Below are positions 58,871-64,000 of a DNA stretch of 64,000 nt, in pieces. A model generated the notes under the pieces. It had not been told where the DNA came from. It saw nothing but the letters and a program-made list of their open reading frames with translations, and made no database searches. Position 1 is the stretch's first letter. Each line of letters starts with the position of its first letter. This DNA comes from Helichrysum umbraculigerum (taxonomy: Eukaryota > Streptophyta > Magnoliopsida > Asterales > Asteraceae). Both the position numbers and the translations under genes were made by a program. Location: the NCBI GenBank assembly GCA_949592205.1, contig CATIUR010000006.1, positions 67,266,001 to 67,330,000 on the forward strand. Reading direction: 5' to 3'.

Positions 58871-61800
58871 TCCTCCCCGTCTTGAAAAGCACTCGCCCCC
58901 GAGTCCATGTCACCGTCTTGATCACTTACATAAGGAGACAAATCAGCGACGTTGAAGGTGGCCGATACATTGTAATGCCCAGGGAGTTCAATTTTATATG
59001 CGTTGTCATTAATCCGTTTGATAACCCGAAAGGGACCATCAGCACGGGCCTGCAACTTGCCAAAACGGCCCGGTGGGAACCTCTCTTTACGCAAATGAAT
59101 CCAAACGAGATCACCTTCCTTGTACACAACCCGCTTACGATGTCTATTAGCTCGATTTTGATACTGTCCATTGTGTTTAATAATTGTGTCACGTACTTGT
59201 GCATGAAGCTCTTTAATCTGTTTAGACCGATCATCCCCCGCAACACTAACATGTTCGGTGATTGGAATTGGTGTCAAATCAAGCGGAGTAATTGGATTTC
59301 GCCCATACACGATAAAAAATGGACTCTTCCCGGTGGTACGATTAGTGGACCGATTATAAGCGAATTCAGCTTGAGCAAGAGTAAGATCCCATTGTTTAGG
59401 ATTATCACCAATGAGACTACGTAACAAATTACCCAAACTTCTATTAGTGACTTCGGTTTGCCCATCCGTTTGAGGATGGTGCGAACTGCTAAATTGTAAT
59501 TTCGAACCCATACGAGTCCAAAATGTGCGCCAAAAATGACTCACAAATTTGACATCCCGATCCGAAGTGAGAGTTTTAGGAACACCATGGAGCTTAACAA
59601 TTTCAGCAAAATACAACCGTGCAACTTGGCTCGCATCGTATGTCTTTGAACACGGCACAAAGTGAGCCATTTTAGAAAACCTGTCAACGACAACCATAAT
59701 CGAGTCCTTTTGACGTTGGGTACGAGGTAAACCCATAACAAAATCCAAACTAACATCTTCCCACGGAGCTTCAGGTACTGGCAGTGGGGTGTACAAACCC
59801 GTGTTAGTATGATGAGTCTTAGCGACATGGCAGACACGACATCGAGCAATTATACGGGAAACATCCCGTTCCATTTTGGGCCAATAAAAACGACCATGAA
59901 TTAAGTCGAGGGTCTTGTCCCGCCCAAAGTGTCCTGCTAAACCCCCCGCATGGCTCTCCAAAATAATTGAGTCCCGAAGAGAACACAATGGAATACAAAT
60001 CCGAGAACCTTTAAAAAGATACCCATTATGTCTTGAAAAATCCCGAAATGGTGTAGTAGCACAAAGGCTCCAGATGGTTCGAAAATCTGGATCATCTTGG
60101 TATAAATCACGAAATGTATCAAAACCACATACCTGAACTTTCAATGATGAACTGAGAACATGGCGCCGACTCAATGCATCGGCAACAATGTTAGCGGAAC
60201 CCGCTTTATGGCGGATAACGAACGAATAGGATTGTAAAAATTCCACCCACTTGGCATGACGAGGACTGAGTTTATGTTGCCCGTTGATATATTTTAGAGC
60301 TTCATGGTCGGAGAAGAGAATAAACTCACTAGACAATAAATAATGACGCCAATAATCCAAACTTCGAACTATTGCATAGAATTCCTTGTCGTAAGTAGAG
60401 TACTTGCGACGAACTTCGTTGAACTTTTCACTAAAAAAAGCGATCGGCCGTTGATTTTGGCTCAACACTCCGCCTATACCAAGACCAGAGGCGTCACACT
60501 CAACTTGAAATACTTCATCAAAATTAGGAAGGGCTAACACTGGTGCTTGTGTTACTCGTTTTTTCAATTCTTCAAACGCATTATCAGCTTCCTTAGTCCA
60601 CTTAAATTTCCCACCTTTCATACATTCTGTCATAGGTGCTATGATACTACTAAAGTTGCGAATGAAACGCCGGTAAAAAGATGCCAACCCATGAAAACTA
60701 CGAATATCATGAATCGTAGTGGGTGTAGGCCAACTCGTAATCGCTTCTACCTTTGTGGTATCCATCCGAATGCCTTCGCTGGAAACCAAATAACCAAGAA
60801 AGACAACTTCATTAGCAAGGAAATGGCACTTCTTCCCGTTTGCATATAATTTTTGTTCCCGCAAAACGGAGAAAACTTGTTGAAGGTGTGACAAATGTTG
60901 CACAGTATCCCTGCTGAAAACCAAAATATCATCAAAATAAACAACAACGAAGCGACCAATAAAAGGTTTAAAAACGTGATTCATGAGACGCATGAAGGTG
61001 CTCGGGGCATTAGATAAACCGAACGGCATTACCATCCATTCGTACAAACCATCACGTGTTTTAAAAGCGGTTTTCCACTCATCCCCGGGACGCATGCGAA
61101 TCTGATGGTACCCGCTTCGCAAATCAATCTTTGAAAAAACCATTGCTCCATGTAACTGATCAATTAAATCATCGAAACGAGGAATAGGAAACCGGTATTT
61201 AACTGTTATTTTGTTGACAGCTCTACTATCTATACACATGCGAAAAGTGCCATCATGTTTTGGAACTAACAAAGCCGGTACAGCACATGGGCTCATGCTT
61301 TCGCGTATCAAACCCTTATCAAGTAATTCGGTAACCTGTCTATGTAATTCATCAAACTCTTTGGGGTTCATACGATAGGCAGGCTTGTTCGGAATAATGG
61401 AACCCGGTAAGAAATCAATGCAATGTTGTATGTCTCTCATTAAAGGCAGGCCGGGTGGAATGTTATCAGGAAATACATCCTGAAACTGAGACAATAAAGG
61501 TTGGACTGAATCCGGAATTGACGGTGCAATCGGATTCGCCTCTGTTACTACTAAAGCGAGCATAATTGAATGAGGGGTGAGCTTTGTTAGCCCTACAAAT
61601 TGTGATTTGGTAAGAATAAAGGTATCAATAGGTTGTTGTCGTGTGTCAAGTGGGGCTAACACAATATTTACTCCATCCTTTTTAAAACTATAAGTATTCC
61701 GAAATCCATCATGTTTAGCTTTACGATCATATTGCCAAGGTCGTCCCAACAAGATGTGACACGCATCCATGGGGATTACCTCACACCACACTTCATCATT

Positions 61801-63165
61801 ATATTTCTTTCCGATCGAAAATTGAACAAGACAACGTTTACTAACCTTGATGACACTTCCTTTTTTTAACCAAGTGAGCTGGTAGGGTTCCGGGTGATCT
61901 TCCACATCGAGACCAAGTTTCTCGACCATACTTGTTGCCACCATGTTGTCACAGCTTCCCCCGTCAATGACTACGGTACAAACTTTCCCTTTAGTTGTGC
62001 ATTTAGTACGGAAAATATTGTTCCGAAGCCACGATGAATCACCAACGGTTTTCGCCACATCCACATTCAAAACTCGCTGAGTTATTAGAGCCTCACCCTG
62101 ATCAGCATACACAAGCTCGTCAGTTTCCTCTAGCATGTCATCATCATTTTCTGTGTCATATACAGGTGCGACATCATCCATAAATGTGACTAGTTGTTTG
62201 TTTGGGCATTCCCTCGCAAGGTGACCCAACCCTTGGCATTTAAAACAACGTAGAACTCGTGAGTTAGTAGAATTCACAGTAGCACCGGCCGCGGCATCAG
62301 GTTTTTGTGAAGATGATGCTTTTGTCGTTATCACCGGGGGTAGCCGAGATGGATTCGTGACTCGACTGCTCATTGATCGGCCTTGGTTTTTTTGCTGTTT
62401 TTCTACTTTAAGTGCTAACCGACACACATCCGCGTATGTCCAATATTGTTGCAGATGGACCACATTAGCGATATCGGCCCGAAGAGCACCTAAAAATCGA
62501 GCAATTACCTGTTCCTCCTCTTCGTCCACAGCGCACCTCATGCGAAGTCGGTCGAACTCCGCAATAAAATCCTCAACTGATGAAGTTTGTTGAGACAAGT
62601 TGTGGTATTCTAAGAAGGCCTCTTGTCTATGATTGATGGGAAGAAATTTAGCGCGCAACAATTTCTTCATTTTGGCCCATGTCTCTACCTTGGATTTCCC
62701 GTCTTTCAATCGTTGGTTTTTTACATGGTCCCACCAAAGGGATGCTGATTTATGCAGCTTAATAGCAACAAGTTTCACTTTCAAGTTCTCGGGAATATTT
62801 CTCAGGTCAAAAATCCTCTCTACCGTACTCAACCAATCAATAAACTCATCCGGATGTGCCTTTCCCACAAACTCAGGAATCTCTATTTTCATTCCAAAGT
62901 TGCGCAAAGGGTCATCACGGTTCATCCTACGAAGATTCTGACAACGCGCGCCAAAAGGATTCTCCTCCCCGTCGTTCCCTATGCCCCAGACGCTAGGGTT
63001 CGATTCAGTTTCCTCATCATGAATCTCGTGTTGGATTTCGAGGTCTCTAATTCTTTGTTGCAGGCGTTCGATCTCAACGTCACGTGGGTCTCTCTGTTCG
63101 ACATCGCTGCCTCCGTCGGCGGTTCTGCGAGTGATATTACGAGGAGGTCTACCACGCCCGACCAT
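58816..63165 (-). CDS. G2 gag-pol polyprotein, 1449 aa, intact
   Basis: Single frame. N-terminal coiled-coil-like region (VEIERLQQRIRDLE, about 31-44); capsid domain about 90-260 (WLSTVERIFDL, ASLWWDHVKNQ); zinc knuckle CFKCQGLGHLAREC near 306-320; protease with DGGS near 397 in place of the usual D(S/T)G; RT with YFDD near 740; RNase H from CDAS near 885 to ADALSRR near 998; integrase HHCC about 1072-1113 and DDE residues in LDFVMG (about 1140), TSDRDVKF (about 1201) and TDGQTE (about 1240); acidic Asp/Gly/Ala-rich tail. Starts 14 bases after the primer site, so the leader is very short. All catalytic motifs are present. No classical chromodomain seen; the tail may stand for the CR motif of CRM elements (inference). 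Confidence 0.95.
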   Translation of the reverse strand: MVGRGRPPRNITRRTADGGSDVEQRDPRDVEIERLQQRIRDLEIQHEIHDEETESNPSVWGIGNDGEENPFGARCQNLRRMNRDDPLRNFGMKIEIPEFVGKAHPDEFIDWLSTVERIFDLRNIPENLKVKLVAIKLHKSASLWWDHVKNQRLKDGKSKVETWAKMKKLLRAKFLPINHRQEAFLEYHNLSQQTSSVEDFIAEFDRLRMRCAVDEEEEQVIARFLGALRADIANVVHLQQYWTYADVCRLALKVEKQQKNQGRSMSSRVTNPSRLPPVITTKASSSQKPDAAAGATVNSTNSRVLRCFKCQGLGHLARECPNKQLVTFMDDVAPVYDTENDDDMLEETDELVYADQGEALITQRVLNVDVAKTVGDSSWLRNNIFRTKCTTKGKVCTVVIDGGSCDNMVATSMVEKLGLDVEDHPEPYQLTWLKKGSVIKVSKRCLVQFSIGKKYNDEVWCEVIPMDACHILLGRPWQYDRKAKHDGFRNTYSFKKDGVNIVLAPLDTRQQPIDTFILTKSQFVGLTKLTPHSIMLALVVTEANPIAPSIPDSVQPLLSQFQDVFPDNIPPGLPLMRDIQHCIDFLPGSIIPNKPAYRMNPKEFDELHRQVTELLDKGLIRESMSPCAVPALLVPKHDGTFRMCIDSRAVNKITVKYRFPIPRFDDLIDQLHGAMVFSKIDLRSGYHQIRMRPGDEWKTAFKTRDGLYEWMVMPFGLSNAPSTFMRLMNHVFKPFIGRFVVVYFDDILVFSRDTVQHLSHLQQVFSVLREQKLYANGKKCHFLANEVVFLGYLVSSEGIRMDTTKVEAITSWPTPTTIHDIRSFHGLASFYRRFIRNFSSIIAPMTECMKGGKFKWTKEADNAFEELKKRVTQAPVLALPNFDEVFQVECDASGLGIGGVLSQNQRPIAFFSEKFNEVRRKYSTYDKEFYAIVRSLDYWRHYLLSSEFILFSDHEALKYINGQHKLSPRHAKWVEFLQSYSFVIRHKAGSANIVADALSRRHVLSSSLKVQVCGFDTFRDLYQDDPDFRTIWSLCATTPFRDFSRHNGYLFKGSRICIPLCSLRDSIILESHAGGLAGHFGRDKTLDLIHGRFYWPKMERDVSRIIARCRVCHVAKTHHTNTGLYTPLPVPEAPWEDVSLDFVMGLPRTQRQKDSIMVVVDRFSKMAHFVPCSKTYDASQVARLYFAEIVKLHGVPKTLTSDRDVKFVSHFWRTFWTRMGSKLQFSSSHHPQTDGQTEVTNRSLGNLLRSLIGDNPKQWDLTLAQAEFAYNRSTNRTTGKSPFFIVYGRNPITPLDLTPIPITEHVSVAGDDRSKQIKELHAQVRDTIIKHNGQYQNRANRHRKRVVYKEGDLVWIHLRKERFPPGRFGKLQARADGPFRVIKRINDNAYKIELPGHYNVSATFNVADLSPYVSDQDGDMDSGASAFQDGEDDAGASDVDHHVAGYLEF
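58871..58884 (-). promoter_or_regulatory. G2 polypurine tract, inside the coding frame
   Basis: Minus strand CAAGACGGGGAGGA directly before the 3' LTR, and coding for part of the polyprotein tail. Confidence 0.8.
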
Positions 63166-63178
63166 TTGGATACCAAGA

Positions 63179-63190
63179 GCTCTGATACCA
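63179..63190 (-). promoter_or_regulatory. G2 primer-binding site
   Basis: Minus strand TGGTATCAGAGC, two bases past the 5' LTR, initiator tRNA-Met type. Confidence 0.9.
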
Positions 63191-63192
63191 AA

Positions 63193-63512
63193 TAATGCGG
63201 ATCGACAATCAAATGGCCGAAGAACAAAAAAATGAAGAAACGCTCAATATTAGTAACCCGTAGGTTTCCTGGATTAATATAAAAACTCAATGTCCTTTTC
63301 TTCCAAAATAAACTCCACACTTATAGGCAACAAAAAGATATCACCTGATAACTAAATCCTATTTGCTAGGAACAAGAATTTGAGTAGGAATATAATTCCC
63401 TAAACAAATCTATTATTAAACACATAATTTAAAAATATAAGAAAACAAATAACGTGCTTAAAACTCAAGATATCCCGCCACATGGTGATCGACATCAGAT
63501 GCACCTGCATCA
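63193..63512 (-). repeat. G2 5' LTR
   Basis: 320 bp, same as the 3' LTR apart from one base of length. Confidence 0.93.
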
Positions 63513-63517
63513 ACAAA

Positions 63518-63952
63518 GGTACTCAAATAAATACTAACTCGAATCACTACTTGAAAAAATCAAGTGACTTGTGATGGTTCCGGGTTCGAGTTCGTGTTTT
63601 GGGTTGGTCTTTCAATATTAAGTCATTTAGTTTCATATTTACAATCGTATCAAATCAAACCTTAAACATTAAAGTTCAAACGGAAATAAAGACATTTCCC
63701 ATAACATTTTTAATATAAAAAAAATGGTAATATGGTCTCTATTATTAATTAATAAATTAAAATTTTAAAAAAAAAATCACCACTTGTGCCAATTTGGCAT
63801 CATCCACCACTATTCCCACGTCACAAACAAAATTAAAATTAAAATTTTTAGGGTCCAAACACATCATCACAAAACCCCTCTTTTTCACATTTTCACTCTC
63901 TCTCTCTCTCTCTCCCCCAAAACCAAAATCAATCAAATCCAAATCAAAATCC
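63518..63952 (+). promoter_or_regulatory. Upstream region and 5' leader of the 14-3-3 gene
   Basis: AT-rich DNA ending in a CT microsatellite (about 63893-63914) and an A/C-rich stretch before the ATG, the usual look of a plant 5' leader. No TATA box could be singled out. G2 lies only about 440 bp from the start codon. Confidence 0.5.
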
Positions 63953-64000
63953 ATGGCGTCCGCTCGCGAAGAAAACGTTTACATGGCGAAACTCGCCGAA
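63953..64000 (+). CDS. 14-3-3 protein, first 16 codons, runs off the window
   Basis: ATG in context AATCCATGGCG starts MASAREENVYMAKLAE, the conserved N-terminal helix of plant 14-3-3 proteins (dimer interface region), which bind phosphoserine/threonine motifs in client proteins in the cytosol and nucleus. Only the start is visible, so isoform and integrity cannot be judged. Confidence 0.88.
   Translation, partial: MASAREENVYMAKLAE

Larger units (their letters stand above)
58552..63512 (-). mobile_element. G2: intact Ty3/gypsy chromovirus (CRM-like), TSD ACAAA
   Basis: 4961 bp with short LTRs (58552-58870 and 63193-63512, one 1-bp indel seen), perfect flanks ACAAA (58547-58551 and 63513-63517), primer site at the 5' LTR border and one uninterrupted gag-pol frame. 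Short LTRs, the DGGSCDN protease and a frame running into the 3' LTR fit the CRM (centromeric) lineage; lineage is from memory, so moderate. Looks competent and very recent. Confidence 0.93.

Noticed and set aside
58840..59424. 194-codon plus-strand frame and several others across 58.8-63.2 kb
   Set aside because: Antisense shadows of the intact G2 polyprotein.

Overview
This is a plant nuclear window, from a flowering plant and most likely a eudicot. It holds two host genes, each cut by a window edge, and between them a retrotransposon landscape that makes up roughly three quarters of the 64 kb. I cannot fix the species from sequence alone; the style of the Ty3/gypsy elements would fit Asteraceae, but that is a guess.

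Host genes. On the minus strand, 7511 down to 1 is a 13-exon rhamnogalacturonan lyase gene (PL4 family, secreted, pectin-degrading). The translation stays in phase over all twelve introns, every one GT-AG; the 3' end lies outside the window. On the plus strand, the last 48 bases (63953-64000) are the first 16 codons of a 14-3-3 protein. Small DNA transposons (PIF/Harbinger-like, hAT-like and fold-back MITEs) and SINE-like pieces sit in the lyase intron and in the intergenic DNA.

Nest 1 (13238-26401). A solo LTR (E6, TSD ATTAG) was entered by a complete but defective Tekay-type Ty3/gypsy element (G1, 13345-24610, TSD ATACG). The 5' LTR of G1 was then entered by another solo LTR (E5, 14964-17336, TSD TCCAA).

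Nest 2 (28436-56718), four levels deep: E1 (non-autonomous, TSD ATAGT) contains E2 (a gag-only element, TSD TGCTT). E2 contains E3 (non-autonomous, minus orientation, TSD ACATT). The 5' LTR of E3 contains E4 (solo LTR, TSD CACTA). All target-site duplications are perfect, so the order of insertion is certain. LTR pairs differ at only a few sites, so all of this is recent.

Element G2 (58552-63512, minus, TSD ACAAA) is a compact CRM-like chromovirus with one intact 1449-residue gag-pol frame whose stop codon lies inside its own 3' LTR.

How the parts work together. G1 encodes (now broken) gag, protease, RT, RNase H and integrase. E1 and E3 encode nothing but keep the same primer site, leader, hairpin and polypurine tract as G1, so they look like parasites of a G1-like partner. 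E2 keeps gag plus a second zinc-knuckle protein and lacks pol.

The most unusual signal is in the LTRs. Several families share a gene-like leader: TATA, short exon, GTAAG donor, an exon of about 55 nt (71 nt in E4), GTGAGT donor, late acceptor. Inside the presumptive introns lie arrays of short family-specific hairpins. In E4 and E2 the stems co-vary while the loops stay constant, which argues that the folded structure is what is being kept.
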